Positions 33,092-43,238 are shown, counted from the stretch's first letter. The stretch: DNA of 46,485 nt from an uncultured Eubacteriales bacterium (GCA_949296115.1 CASFNR010000010.1:1-46485); one strand, 5' to 3'. Translations and numbers: made by a program. The notes: generated by a model from the sequence alone, not told the origin.

Positions 33092-34021
33092 TCACTCGGC
33101 GTGATGGACCACAACCTGAGGGAAGGGAATTTCAATGCCGCTGCTGTCCATTACCAGTTTCAGATCCCGGGTCAGAGCACGGCGTCCGGAGAAGAAGTTC
33201 TCCTCGGATACTTCCACGGTGAAGCGCAGTACAACCGCAGAATCTGCCAGGGCCTCAACGCCGGCGTAATGGGGCACAGAAAGGAACAGATCCTTGTGGT
33301 TCTCATAAATTTCAGGCAATGCACCAACGAGGATGTCCTCCACCTGTTTCAGATCTGCGTCATAGGAGATCGACATATCGCAAACCGCCACAGAGGACTG
33401 CCGGGAACGCTGCTGCAAATTCCGGATGTCGGAGTTGTTGACGATTTTCAGGTTGCCGCCGGCGTCCGCAATGCTGGTTGTACGAATGCCGATGCTTTTC
33501 ACCGTGCCCCGGAAATCGTCCAGGACAATGATGTCGCCCACCTGATACTGACCTTCGAAAATGATGAAGATTCCCGTCACGGCGTCCTCAATCAGACTCT
33601 GGGCGCCGAACCCGATAATCAGAGAAGCAACACCCAGGGAGGCGAAAATGCTGGCCAGATTCACGCCCAGAATTCCAAGGGCCCAGACCACGCCCACGAT
33701 GGTGCCGATGAACCGGGTCAGGCTGGCAAACAGACCGGCCATGGACTGCCGTTGCTTGCCCTTCTTGGCAACCAGTTCCAGAATCCAGCAGATGACCAGA
33801 CAAACCAGACAGACAAACACCACAACCGCAGCGGCGCTGATTAACCGCGCAGGGGTCAACACGCCAACGCCGCCGAACAGTCCGCCAAAGGCCTGCTGAA
33901 TCTGAACGGTGACGGCCTGCTTTCCGCCCTCATCCAACAGCGGATTCCATCCGGGGAAAACCAGCAATGCAAGGACAACTGCCAGTACAAGGATAAAACC
34001 AAGTCTTTTCTTTTTTTTCAT
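33092..34021 (-). CDS. MscS-family mechanosensitive channel
   Basis: A 309-residue small-conductance mechanosensitive channel. Three membrane helices occur (about 7-25, 58-85, 95-145). The pore helix SLGVASLIIGFGAQSLIEDAVTG and the following FEGQYQVGD are the family signature, and the cytoplasmic vestibule follows to the C-terminus. It would release solutes on hypo-osmotic shock. GGAGG 8 bases upstream fixes ATG 34021. It lies 18 bases after the stalk-protein gene on the same strand. Confidence 0.93.
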   Translation of the reverse strand: MKKKKRLGFILVLAVVLALLVFPGWNPLLDEGGKQAVTVQIQQAFGGLFGGVGVLTPARLISAAAVVVFVCLVCLVICWILELVAKKGKQRQSMAGLFASLTRFIGTIVGVVWALGILGVNLASIFASLGVASLIIGFGAQSLIEDAVTGIFIIFEGQYQVGDIIVLDDFRGTVKSIGIRTTSIADAGGNLKIVNNSDIRNLQQRSRQSSVAVCDMSISYDADLKQVEDILVGALPEIYENHKDLFLSVPHYAGVEALADSAVVLRFTVEVSEENFFSGRRALTRDLKLVMDSSGIEIPFPQVVVHHAE

Positions 34022-34039
34022 TTTAAAATCCTCCGTTTG

Positions 34040-35557
34040 TCAGGATGTGGGAATATCCGTATCTGCCGAGTCAATGGAGACGGTGGGATTGATTAACTCC
34101 TCTTCTGGATGCGTCTCCGGAAGGCTTTCCGTGACACTTAATGCTGAAATCTCCGGATAGACTGTACTGGTACTTATCCAAAGCTGGGTGGACATGCTGC
34201 CTACGGACCAGTAGCCGGAAATGACAGCGGTTGCGCTGACGGGGGCTGAGAGAAAGTCCATTGGCTCCGTTATCGTAAACTGGAAGGTCTCCCCCAAATC
34301 TGCGCTGGAAAGAGGCCGGACGAAAGACTCGTCGTATTCATCGTAGGGCCAGATTTTAACCTGCAGATCTGTCAGTTCACCAACGCTGGGAAGGGTACAA
34401 GTTCCACTTACATTGAAATCTACACTCGTCACTTCTTCACTCGGGGACATCGTCAGCACCAGCGAGTCCAGCTTAGCGGAACGGACTGTCGCGGAACTCT
34501 CGCCGCTGCTGCCGTCGGCAAAATCAACCTGGACCAAGGAAGTGGCCTGCTCACCGGGGGGAAGCAGAAGCCCTTCGAATTCGATGGTCAGAGTCCGGGA
34601 ATCAGGGGCGTACTTGGAGGTATACCCGGACTGGATGACTTCGCCCGATTGGCTGATGACAATTTCCGCCGGTTCGGACACATCGGTAAAGGTATGTCTT
34701 TCGTAGAAAATGTAACCAAAGAGGATTCCATCGACTTCCTGTGAGTTAACATTCAGAATCTGGGCGGTACCCTCGACCAGGACGGGTTCCGGCTCTGTGG
34801 GCGGTTCTGTCGGCGGCTCTGTGGGTGGTTCTGTCGGCGGCTCCGTGGCTGGCACTGTCGGCGGCTGTGTGGGAGGCTGCGTTGCTGGCACAGTGGTCGG
34901 GGGAGCCGGGTCCGGATCCGGTTCCGGCTTGGGTGTGGGGCGAACCGTCGGCCTTGTTGTCGGCTCGGTAACGGGTTCTGTGGTGGGCTCCGTGGTCGGC
35001 TCTGTGGTCGGGGGAACCGTGGTGGCAGCGGTGGGCTCCGTGGTCGGTTCGGCGGTTGTTTCCGGGATCGTTGTTGGCGTCTCCGGCTCGCTTGTGGGAA
35101 CAGTCGGAACCAAAGTGTCAGGACCGGTGCGGAAGGGATACTCGGCCACCTTTTCTCCATTTATAAAAAAGGTGATGATATAGTTCGTCTCGCCGGTTAG
35201 TCCCAAGAACTCCAAATCCTGGGGACTGCTGTGCAGCGAACCGCTGAATATTGTTTCGCCGGGGGACTGAAGAGGAGCCAAAACATAGGTCAATTCCCCT
35301 TCCTCCGGCCAGTTGTGGACGTTCACTTCAAAATAGGCTCTATCGCCAAGAATAGACAGGGGAGAGGGTACAACGGAAGGGGACAGCAACGCATAGGCCA
35401 GCGCCAACGCGGCCAATGCGGCGGCAACCAGCTCCAAACCGCTCAGCAGTGCGGCGGGGAAGCTGCCCTTTTTGCTATTCAATGGGCCGGACTCACGGCA
35501 ATATTCCTGATACCCGTCATGCAGTTCCTGATGAGCGTCCTGATTGGGGGCCTTCAT
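34040..35557 (-). CDS. Single-pass membrane protein with Pro/Thr-rich stalk
   Basis: A 505-residue protein from ATG 35557. A hydrophilic cytoplasmic segment (about 1-32) precedes one membrane helix (about 33-60, LELVAAALAALALAYALLSP). Outside there is a folded domain (about 65-150), a long Pro/Thr/Glu-rich stalk of TEP, TTEP and TEPP repeats (about 150-270), and a second beta-rich region to the end. Fibronectin-like or Ig-like folding of the two outer parts is possible but not shown. No sortase motif or catalytic motif is seen. It is probably cotranscribed with mscS, an unusual pairing. Confidence 0.8.
   Translation of the reverse strand: MKAPNQDAHQELHDGYQEYCRESGPLNSKKGSFPAALLSGLELVAAALAALALAYALLSPSVVPSPLSILGDRAYFEVNVHNWPEEGELTYVLAPLQSPGETIFSGSLHSSPQDLEFLGLTGETNYIITFFINGEKVAEYPFRTGPDTLVPTVPTSEPETPTTIPETTAEPTTEPTAATTVPPTTEPTTEPTTEPVTEPTTRPTVRPTPKPEPDPDPAPPTTVPATQPPTQPPTVPATEPPTEPPTEPPTEPPTEPEPVLVEGTAQILNVNSQEVDGILFGYIFYERHTFTDVSEPAEIVISQSGEVIQSGYTSKYAPDSRTLTIEFEGLLLPPGEQATSLVQVDFADGSSGESSATVRSAKLDSLVLTMSPSEEVTSVDFNVSGTCTLPSVGELTDLQVKIWPYDEYDESFVRPLSSADLGETFQFTITEPMDFLSAPVSATAVISGYWSVGSMSTQLWISTSTVYPEISALSVTESLPETHPEEELINPTVSIDSADTDIPTS
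34785..35115 (-). repeat. Pro/Thr/Glu stalk-coding repeats
   Basis: Short tandem repeats of 9-12 bases encode TEP, TTEP and TEPP units of the stalk. Copy number is likely to vary between strains by slippage. Confidence 0.8.
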
Positions 35558-35617
35558 ATCTCCGAGATCCCTTCCTTTCCCGTGCGATACCGCAGAATTC
35601 GACAATAGTTAACACTT

Positions 35618-35646
35618 ATTTTACAATCTGAACTTCCGCCCGTCAA
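35618..35646 (-). promoter_or_regulatory. Promoter of the stalk-protein/mscS operon
   Basis: Minus strand: TTGACG (35646-35641), 17-base spacer, TAAAAT (35623-35618). Confidence 0.75.
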
Positions 35647-35724
35647 TCCCCTTTTATAATTTTCCAATTTTCGAACCAGGGAAACGGCGCTGCGGCATAT
35701 CAGGGACGCTTTTTACGGCAAACC

Positions 35725-35766
35725 AAGTAACAGCCGGACATGGAATTCCATGCCCGGCTGTTACTT
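35725..35766 (-). terminator. Hairpin after the sugar-symporter gene
   Basis: A 13-bp stem, AAGTAACAGCCGG (35725-35737) with its complement (35754-35766), topped by the palindrome CATGGAATTCCATG. There is no long T-tract on either strand, so it may end transcription weakly or protect the RNA 3' end. Confidence 0.55.
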
Positions 35767-35787
35767 GATGCACATTGAGATGATTGC

Positions 35788-37152
35788 TTATGTTTTTTTC
35801 TTGTTTGCGGCCAGCTGACGGGTAATTTCCTCCAGGTAGCTGCCTTCCAGCTTATAGCTCTTGACATAGATCACAAAGGCGAGAACCGTGACAATGGAGG
35901 GAATCACACCCATGAGAATCCGCATCCCCCAAATGGTAGTCTCCGTCTGAGGCACATTCTGCACATAGCCCACGATGGTCAGCCCCACGCCGATGAGCCA
36001 GCCTGCAACGGCGGAGGCAGTCTTGACCAGCAGGGTCTGGAAGGAGGCCACAATGCTCTCATTCCGCGTGCCCAGCTTCACTTCACCATAGTCGATCACA
36101 TCGGCCAGCATCACTGTGGTGGCGCCCAGGGTCAGGCCGGAGCCGAATTTAAAGAACAGGCCGCACACAATAATCAGGGGAATGTTGGTGGGCAGAATCA
36201 GACCGAACACAATCAGGGCAATCAGACCGACGGCAGGGGTAAAGCTGGCGACGGCAAACACCTGCTTCTTGCTCATGAAGCGGGAGAGGACGGGGAAGGC
36301 GAACAGAGCGATAATTTACGCCACGGAAGCGGCGGTGGTGAAGTAGGGGAACAGATCCTCGTCACCGGTGACATACTTGAAGTAGTACAGGGCCATGCCG
36401 CCGGCCAGCTGAACCAGCATGTTGTAGGCCAGCACCACACCGATGTAAACCTTCAGCTGATCGTTGGCGGTGATGACGTGGATGGCTTCCTTCAGAGAAA
36501 TCCGCTGGGCCTTCTTGCCGGTGGCAGCTTCCAGGCTGCTCCGGTCCCGGACAAAAATCACGGTGATCAGGATGGTGCCGACGAATGCAGCAGCGATGAC
36601 CACAGCCAGGGAGGCATAGCCCTTGGCGGTGTCGCCTTCGCCCAGAACGGAGATCAGCTTCAGGCCGAAGGCGCCCATCAGCAGCCAGGCGCTGCTGGCG
36701 AAGATTCGGGGAATGACGGACATGGACTCCCGCTCCTGCTGGGTGGAGGACAGGGAGGGCAGCATGGACCAGTAGGGGATGTCCATCACGGTGTAGGTCA
36801 TGCCCCAGAGAATGTACATTACGGAGTAGTAGGCATACAGGCTGAAGCCTTCTATGTTGGGACGGCGGAAAATGAAGATCATAATCACCGCATTGAGCAG
36901 GGTACCGATGAGAATCCAGGGGCGGAACTTGCCCCAGCGGGTGCGGGTGTTGTCCACCATAAAGCCCATCATAGGGTCGTTCACGGCGTCCCAGACCCGG
37001 GCCACCAGGAACAGGTTGCCCACAAACAGCGGCGCCAGTCCCACGGTATCGGTGAAGTAGATCATCAGATAGGTGGAGATCATGGCGTAGCACAGGTCCT
37101 TGCCCAGTGCGCCGACGCCAAAGCAGAGTTTTCTTCCAGCTGACAGTTTCAT
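35788..37152 (-). pseudogene. GPH-family sugar:cation symporter interrupted by an in-frame stop
   Basis: Reading from ATG 37152, a MelB-type glycoside-pentoside-hexuronide symporter is encoded over 454 codons, with family motifs LVARVWDAVNDPMMGFMVDNT and RTRWGKFRPWILIG. A single TAA at 36318-36316 splits it after residue 278 (TTAASVA, then stop, then IIALFAFPVLSRF in the same frame). No bases are missing. The second part carries its own hydrophobic helices to the end. Explanations are a recent nonsense mutation, a base-call error, or suppression of the stop. It lies 24 bases after the alpha-galactosidase gene, so alpha-galactosides such as melibiose are the likely substrate. Confidence 0.85.
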
Positions 37153-37176
37153 AACATTCTTCCTTCAAATTGTTTG

Positions 37177-39270
37177 TTAACCCTTTTGCGTGTGCTTCTT
37201 TTCGAAGCGAATAACGGCGCTGGCGTAATCGCCTGCAAGCCGGAGGGGAAGGCCGTGGTACATCAAATAGCTTCCGCTCTTGACAACTTCCCCTTGGCTG
37301 GTGTACACGGTATACGCTTCGTTTTCCTCCAGATTTCGCAGCCGGACCGTGGTCCCACGGTGTCCCACTTTGCTCTGGGGCAGGAAGGCGAAGATCACGC
37401 CCTGGTCGTCCTTCAGATACTCGTACAGGAAATATCCGTTGGCAGAGGGATTTTCCAGCCGATAGAAGTCGCCGTCCTGGATTACGGGGCGGATTTGCTT
37501 GTACTGGCTGATCATCCGCTGAGAAAGCTCCATTTCTTCCGGAGAGAACTTCAGAATGTTGCACCCCACCCCCAGGCTGCCCATCATTGCGCTGTGATAG
37601 CGGAAGGTCAAAGGGATGACCCGCCCGGACAGGAAGTTGGGGCAGTCGGTGACCCAGGCCCGCATGGCCTTGATGGGGTAAACCGTGGAATAGGAATCCT
37701 GGATGTACAGACGGTCATAGGCGTCGGTATTGTCGCTGGTCCAGAAATCATCGAAGATACCCAGAATGCCGTAGTCAATCCGGCCGCCGCCGGAAGCACA
37801 TGCCTCGAAGAGAACATCGGGGTGCTTCTTTTTCAGCTCTGTCACAACCTGATAAATGGTCTGGATGTGCTTGCACCAGATGTCGGTCTGAGGGCCGGTC
37901 TGAGAGATGGGACGGTTGGCGTCCCACTTGATGTAGTCGATGTCATACCGGGTAAGCAAATTGTCCAGCATGTTGTAGATGAACTCCCGCACCTCCGGCT
38001 TTGTCATGTTCAGAACATACTGGACCCGGGAGGTATCGGTGACTCTGGTTTCATAGTGGTAAATCCAGTCCGGATGCTGCTGATACAGCTGAGCCTTGGG
38101 ATTGACCATCTCAGGCTCCACCCAGATACCGAACTTCATGCCCAGCCCTTTGACGGCGTCCACCAGCTCTTCCAGGCCGTTGGGGAATTTTCCCTCGTTG
38201 ACATACCAGTTGCCGAGACCATTCTGGGTGCTGTGCCGTTCTCCGAACCATCCGTCATCCAGAACGAAGAGCTCCGCACCCATTTCACTGGCCTTGTGCG
38301 CCAGTTTGATCTGTTCCTGACTGGTGACGTGGAATTCCGTGGCTTCCCAGGAATTGTACAGTACCGGCTTCAGCTCCTGGCGCATCAGTTCCTTTCGGGC
38401 AAAATGGTGCAGGTTGTGGGACATGGTTTCGAACCCGCTGTCCGAATAACCGAAGAGAAGTCCGGGGGCCTGGAAGCTTTCCCCGGGAGTCAGCTCCAGG
38501 GTGAAGTCATGATCGTTCAGGCCCATCTGAACCAGGGTTTCCCCGTAGGGAGTCTGCTCCACGATGCCTTTGAAGTTGCCGGTCAGCCGGAGAGCGCCGA
38601 AGTATACCTCACCGCTGGTCTCGGTGGCGTCCCGGTCCAGAATGAAATAGGGATTGTGGTTGTGGGAGGAAATGCCCCGGCGGTTTTCAATGACAATTTT
38701 GCCGTAGCTGACCTTCTGGGTGAACCGCTGCTGTTCTGCCCCCCAGTGGCCGTGAACATTGGAGAAGTTCAGGTTTTCGTAGGGAATATGCAGCTGTGCG
38801 CTGTGGATTCGGTCAATCCGGACAGGGCTTTCGGTTTGGTTCCGGATCACCACGCTGCGCTCCATCAGGTCGTAGGCCGGGTATAATAGGTACTGAAGGT
38901 CAATGCAGAATTCATAGTGATCGTCTTTCAGATGCACGACCAGCTTCTCCCAATTTTCTTCCTGTTCCACATCATAGCCGCAGTATTGATAGACCAGCTC
39001 CCGGGTGCCGTCGGCGAAGGCGGCTTTCAGGCAGTGCTCCTTGTACCGCAGGCCGCCATGGACGGGGAATTCCCCCGGGGTAATCTCAAACACCGGGTCA
39101 TTGGTGGAGACTTCCGTCAGGGAAGGGACCTCCAGCTCCTCGGCAGAGGGAAGTTTCTTTCCCCAGTACAAATGCCGAAGCAGCCCACGGTCATCAACGC
39201 CGAAAGCGTAGCTGGTGGAGGCTGTGCTGAGGAGAAACACATTGTTTTCTGTGTTGACTGTAACGCTCAT
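37177..39270 (-). CDS. Alpha-galactosidase, GH36
   Basis: A 697-residue glycoside hydrolase family 36 enzyme that releases terminal alpha-galactose from melibiose and raffinose-type sugars. An N-terminal beta-supersandwich domain precedes the catalytic barrel, with NSWEATEF and VLDDGWFG. The nucleophile is D450 in YIKWDANR, and the acid/base lies in SDNTD (513-516). CASGGGRIDYGIL is the typical substrate loop. There is no signal peptide, so the enzyme is cytoplasmic and depends on a sugar importer. GGGAGAG precedes ATG 39270. A LacI gene lies upstream on the same strand. Confidence 0.95.
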   Translation of the reverse strand: MSVTVNTENNVFLLSTASTSYAFGVDDRGLLRHLYWGKKLPSAEELEVPSLTEVSTNDPVFEITPGEFPVHGGLRYKEHCLKAAFADGTRELVYQYCGYDVEQEENWEKLVVHLKDDHYEFCIDLQYLLYPAYDLMERSVVIRNQTESPVRIDRIHSAQLHIPYENLNFSNVHGHWGAEQQRFTQKVSYGKIVIENRRGISSHNHNPYFILDRDATETSGEVYFGALRLTGNFKGIVEQTPYGETLVQMGLNDHDFTLELTPGESFQAPGLLFGYSDSGFETMSHNLHHFARKELMRQELKPVLYNSWEATEFHVTSQEQIKLAHKASEMGAELFVLDDGWFGERHSTQNGLGNWYVNEGKFPNGLEELVDAVKGLGMKFGIWVEPEMVNPKAQLYQQHPDWIYHYETRVTDTSRVQYVLNMTKPEVREFIYNMLDNLLTRYDIDYIKWDANRPISQTGPQTDIWCKHIQTIYQVVTELKKKHPDVLFEACASGGGRIDYGILGIFDDFWTSDNTDAYDRLYIQDSYSTVYPIKAMRAWVTDCPNFLSGRVIPLTFRYHSAMMGSLGVGCNILKFSPEEMELSQRMISQYKQIRPVIQDGDFYRLENPSANGYFLYEYLKDDQGVIFAFLPQSKVGHRGTTVRLRNLEENEAYTVYTSQGEVVKSGSYLMYHGLPLRLAGDYASAVIRFEKKHTQKG

Positions 39271-39407
39271 GTCTTTTTCTCTCCCGTTTTGTATTATCTA
39301 TAGAGAGAACATCATTCGACAAAGTCTGTGTCAACATTTCTGATAAAAGTTTTAGTCATGTAGATTTATTTTCGTAAATCATTAACTAAAATTATTACCT
39401 CAATTTA
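39271..39407 (-). promoter_or_regulatory. AT-rich control region upstream of the alpha-galactosidase gene
   Basis: This gap holds a minus-strand TTGACA (39334-39329), but the -10 at 17 bases is poor (TGTTCT), so the promoter is uncertain and may need an activator. A perfect dyad GATTTA-TTTTCG-TAAATC (39363-39380) and a distant TTTTAGT/ACTAAAA pair flank it and could bind the adjacent LacI-type regulator. No clear catabolite-repression site is seen. Confidence 0.45.
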
Positions 39408-39439
39408 TGAAAAATGCAGAAGAGACAATCTTCTGCATT
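39408..39439 (-). terminator. Terminator after the LacI gene
   Basis: On the minus strand an 11-bp stem, AATGCAGAAGA/TCTTCTGCATT (39439-39413), continues into a T-tract (39412-39408). Confidence 0.85.
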
Positions 39440-39449
39440 ATCCATCTAT

Positions 39450-40609
<1,160 letters not shown>

Positions 40610-40623
40610 TTACCAGGCATGAG

Positions 40624-40654
40624 AAAAACCGGGCAGGGGAAAGGCCCTGCCCGG
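40624..40654 (-). terminator. Terminator of the sigma/anti-sigma operon
   Basis: On the minus strand CCGGGCAGGG/CCCTGCCCGG (40654-40629) is followed by TTTTT (40628-40624). Confidence 0.9.
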
Positions 40655-40667
40655 GGAGGAAATGAGA

Positions 40668-41747
40668 CTACCCGTTTTTCTCCAGTTTGCGCAGCCATTG
40701 CCACAGCAGGGCGGTGACCGCCAGCAGCACCGTCACCGACAGCAGGTGCTGGCCCCAGAAGTAGAAGCGCTGCCCGGTTGGGTCGGTGAGGTCAAATCCG
40801 CTGACAATTAGCAGCGCCGCCGCCAGGCTGGCTGCAATGGTTCCCAGAATCCGAAGATGGGGCTTCAGTTTAGGGTTGGGGAGAAACCGGATGCCCAGAA
40901 ATGCGGCTGCGGCGAAAACGGCGCTGGCCAGGAATGCAGCCAGATAGAGAAATGCAAAGTCATTTCGGCCGGAGATTGCCACATCCGGGTTGGTCTCCCC
41001 GTCTCCTCCGCCCCAGAGCAGGGTCATGGTTCCGTCTCCGTCTACATACCACAGGTCATAGTTGTGCTCCGTCTGGGTGTACGGCCCCCACTGCTCCTGT
41101 ACCTGGTCTTCCAATTCCGGTGTGTAGGATATATATAAACCACCCTGCTCATTGACAAAGCAGTAGCGAGTGGAAACGGTGTAGAATCGGTCCCAATCCT
41201 CCTGGGTCAGATGCTGCTTGACATAGCGTTTCTGAACATAGTCTTCCAGTTCGTCCTCGGACATCTGAGAAATTTGCCGGTCCTCCCATTTCCCCCGGAG
41301 CCAGTCGTAGCGGGTGGAACTCACATAGGCGAATTCATCATGGGAATCCGGGAAGGACCAGGAGCCGGTGCCGAGGTACCCCCTGGCCCGGTCAATGGCC
41401 AGCGCTCCATCCTCCCGCAGTTCCACCGACTCAATGGCATCTTCATAGGACAGGGCAATGGGGGTTACCATGAAGACCATACCAGACCAGATCAGACTGA
41501 CCAGGGTCATCACCACGCACACCACCGTCAGGATCCGCCGGTTCCGCAGCCCGGCGCTGACCCGCTGCAAGGAGTGGACATCCGTATCCACTGGAATTTT
41601 CTGGGCTTTTTTCAGCCGCTCCAGCTCCTGGGAGCAGCCCTCACAGCCGGAAAGGTGGGATTCCACCAGTTCCCGGGTGGCGGGACTGGCCAGATCCTCT
41701 GCGTACAGGGGCAAAATGTCCCGGATCACATCACAGGAAATATCCAT
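40668..41747 (-). CDS. Anti-sigma factor with zinc-finger domain
   Basis: A 359-residue membrane protein from ATG 41747 (GGAGG at 7-base spacing; ATG 41753 would leave one base). The N-terminal zinc-binding anti-sigma domain has C5 and HLSGCEGC (HxxxCxxC, about 31-38). A membrane helix follows near 75-95, then an extracytoplasmic part (about 95-265), and further helices to the C-terminus. It should hold the ECF sigma factor encoded immediately upstream inactive until a signal arrives. The ectodomain is of a type I do not recognise. Confidence 0.88.
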   Translation of the reverse strand: MDISCDVIRDILPLYAEDLASPATRELVESHLSGCEGCSQELERLKKAQKIPVDTDVHSLQRVSAGLRNRRILTVVCVVMTLVSLIWSGMVFMVTPIALSYEDAIESVELREDGALAIDRARGYLGTGSWSFPDSHDEFAYVSSTRYDWLRGKWEDRQISQMSEDELEDYVQKRYVKQHLTQEDWDRFYTVSTRYCFVNEQGGLYISYTPELEDQVQEQWGPYTQTEHNYDLWYVDGDGTMTLLWGGGDGETNPDVAISGRNDFAFLYLAAFLASAVFAAAAFLGIRFLPNPKLKPHLRILGTIAASLAAALLIVSGFDLTDPTGQRFYFWGQHLLSVTVLLAVTALLWQWLRKLEKNG

Positions 41748-41749
41748 AT

Positions 41750-42229
41750 TCATTCCTCCAATTTCGCTAAAATTTTCTGCCTGGCCCGGTGATAGGTCAC
41801 GCAGGCCCAGTTTGCCGTGCGTCCGAAGAGACTGCCAATGTCCTCGAAGGATAACTGCCCGAATACCCGCAGGGAAAAGACCTCCTTGTATGGCTCCGGC
41901 AGGTCGTGAAGAATCCGGTGGATGGCCAGAGCCTGACTTTTGTCCACCAATTGTTCCTCCATGCTTTTCCGTGGGTCTGGGATTTGCAGCTCATCCAGAT
42001 TCGCCTGGGGCCTGTTCCGCCGCAGGTGGGTCAGGTAGCAGTTGCGCCCGATGGCGCACAGCCAGGTGCGCACGTCACAGTCTCCCCGGAACCGGGGCAG
42101 CTCTTTCATGGCCTGGAAAAAGGTCTGCTCTGTCAGTTCCTCCGCCAGCAGTTCATCCTTGCACACAGCCCGTAAGTACAGCTCCACCTCCCGGAAGTAA
42201 TCCCGGTAGATGCGCTCAAACTCTGTCAC
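41750..42229 (-). CDS. ECF RNA polymerase sigma factor
   Basis: A 159-residue extracytoplasmic-function sigma factor. Region 2 (about 3-70) includes AEELTEQTFFQAMKEL and DVRTWLCAIGRN. Region 4 (about 100-155) includes LPEPYKEVFSLRVFGQLSFEDIGSLFGRT. GGAGG at 7-base spacing supports GTG 42229, not the earlier ATG 42250. The stop overlaps the region of the anti-sigma start. A TATACT -10 lies at 42263-42258 with a poor -35, so the promoter is uncertain. Confidence 0.9.
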   Translation of the reverse strand: MTEFERIYRDYFREVELYLRAVCKDELLAEELTEQTFFQAMKELPRFRGDCDVRTWLCAIGRNCYLTHLRRNRPQANLDELQIPDPRKSMEEQLVDKSQALAIHRILHDLPEPYKEVFSLRVFGQLSFEDIGSLFGRTANWACVTYHRARQKILAKLEE

Positions 42230-42359
42230 AGCCTCACCTCCTACACCCATTAGACGCAGTATAGCAGAAAATCTTACAAGAAAAAACTCTTTTTTTACCC
42301 CAAAAACAACCGTCAGGTGTTTCACAATAGCAGTTCAAACACTTGAAATTTTATTTCCC

Positions 42360-42655
42360 CAATTTCTGACAGCGTGTTCTTTGCACAACAGGTCACTGGC
42401 CCGGCGTATCTCGTGGTGGCTGCGTTTGCTGGAATGCCAGTGCCTGTGATCGAAGAAGCTAGTCGATCACATCGTCTGCGTCCCGGACCCGTCCAGTGGC
42501 GGCGAAATACTGGCGCTTGGCTGGCGTCGGCCACACGGCTGTCACACGCAAAGCCGGTGATGAGCCTGCCGTGGTCTGCCTTTTGCGGGGTGGGCACATA
42601 GTCGATAATCTTACTGATTGCACGGCTCTCGGTGCGGCATGATGCTGTTATCAGC
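42360..42655 (-). pseudogene. Relaxase (MobA/VirD2-type) remnant
   Basis: Three fragments in different frames resemble a mobilisation relaxase read right to left. The first is SKIIDYVPTPQKADHGRLIT and onward to FACDSRVADA (about 42618-42530). The second is AKRQYFAATGRVRDADDVID followed by a stop (42521-42459). The third is HSSKRSHHEIRRASDLLCKE (about 42430-42375). Frameshifts and internal deletions separate them, and most of the protein is gone. An AAAGGAGGGCTGAT sequence at 42665-42652 looks like the old ribosome site. Together with the IstB remnant it marks a decayed mobile element. Confidence 0.7.
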
Positions 42656-42932
42656 CCTCCTTTGTAAGAAACGGCCCGCAGCTGCGATTATTCCGCTGCT
42701 TTTTTGCTATTCCGTCTTTTCGGAGCCTGATGTCCGGCGTATGGGAGCCACCATTCCGGTGGGGCAGAGCCGGCGTTCCGGACGGTTAGAGCCGGTATCT
42801 CTCTGCCGCTGTTGTGCATCACCACTACATGAGCTGGGGATGGCGGCCGGGTGTGCTGTGTATGGCCGCAATGCCGGCTATCTGTTTTCTCTCAGGAATT
42901 TGTGTGCCGTGGGCTCACGAAAACTTGAATTT
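42656..42932. other. Non-coding stretch inside the decayed element
   Basis: No ORF with a ribosome site or recognisable product is visible on either strand. Short, patchy reading frames suggest further mobile-element debris. Confidence 0.5.
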
Positions 42933-43100
42933 TCACTTACTGCCTACACCAAAGACCTCCTGCATAGACTTTTGGTTTCTGTCGTCTGCACCCCGGATCT
43001 CAATGGTACAGGCATTCTGGACAATCCGGTCCAGGATACCAAGGGCGCAGCCAATGCAGGTCTTGCCGCTGCCGGCGGCACCCATAATGATGATACTGTA
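42933..43100 (-). pseudogene. IstB-like ATPase remnant with internal deletion
   Basis: Read on the minus strand, SIIIMGAAGSGKTCIGCALG (Walker A of an IstB/DnaC-like transposition helper) is joined directly to LDRIVQNACTIEIRGADDRN and KSMQEVFGVGSK, then TGA at 42935-42933. The second part matches the C-terminal end of IstB proteins. The central 150 or so residues, with Walker B, are absent, and so is any start. It is a deletion remnant of an IS21-type helper gene. Confidence 0.65.
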
Positions 43101-43123
43101 TCAGGGGGATTCCTTCCTTCTGA

Positions 43124-43178
43124 ACCACAACATATTGTGGTAAAAGAAATTGATTTCCGTCGAGAAGTACGCTATACT
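43124..43178 (+). promoter_or_regulatory. Promoter of the surface-protein gene with upstream inverted repeat
   Basis: TTGATT (43150-43155), 17-base spacer, TATACT (43173-43178). ACCACAA-CATA-TTGTGGT (43124-43141), a perfect 7-bp inverted repeat, lies just upstream of the -35 and could be a regulator site or a mobile-element end. Confidence 0.7.
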
Positions 43179-43238
43179 GATCGGGATAAAACATTCCCGC
43201 TCGATGCGGGGGCGTGTTCCAGCGAAGGAGTTGAGAGA

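Noticed and set aside
34785-35115. Possible CRISPR array or other spaced-repeat locus
   Set aside because: The repeats are short, contiguous, of uneven length and in frame with a coding sequence. They encode a Pro/Thr-rich stalk. No CRISPR array is seen in the window.
35788-36276. The downstream part of the symporter as a separate gene starting at ATG 36276
   Set aside because: The frame is continuous with the upstream part except for one stop, and symporter homology covers the gap between them. No good ribosome site precedes 36276.
42229-42300. An ECF-type autoregulatory promoter for the sigma-factor gene
   Set aside because: Fragments such as GTGAAAC and CGTC occur upstream but not at the proper spacing. 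Only a TATACT -10 without a good -35 can be supported.
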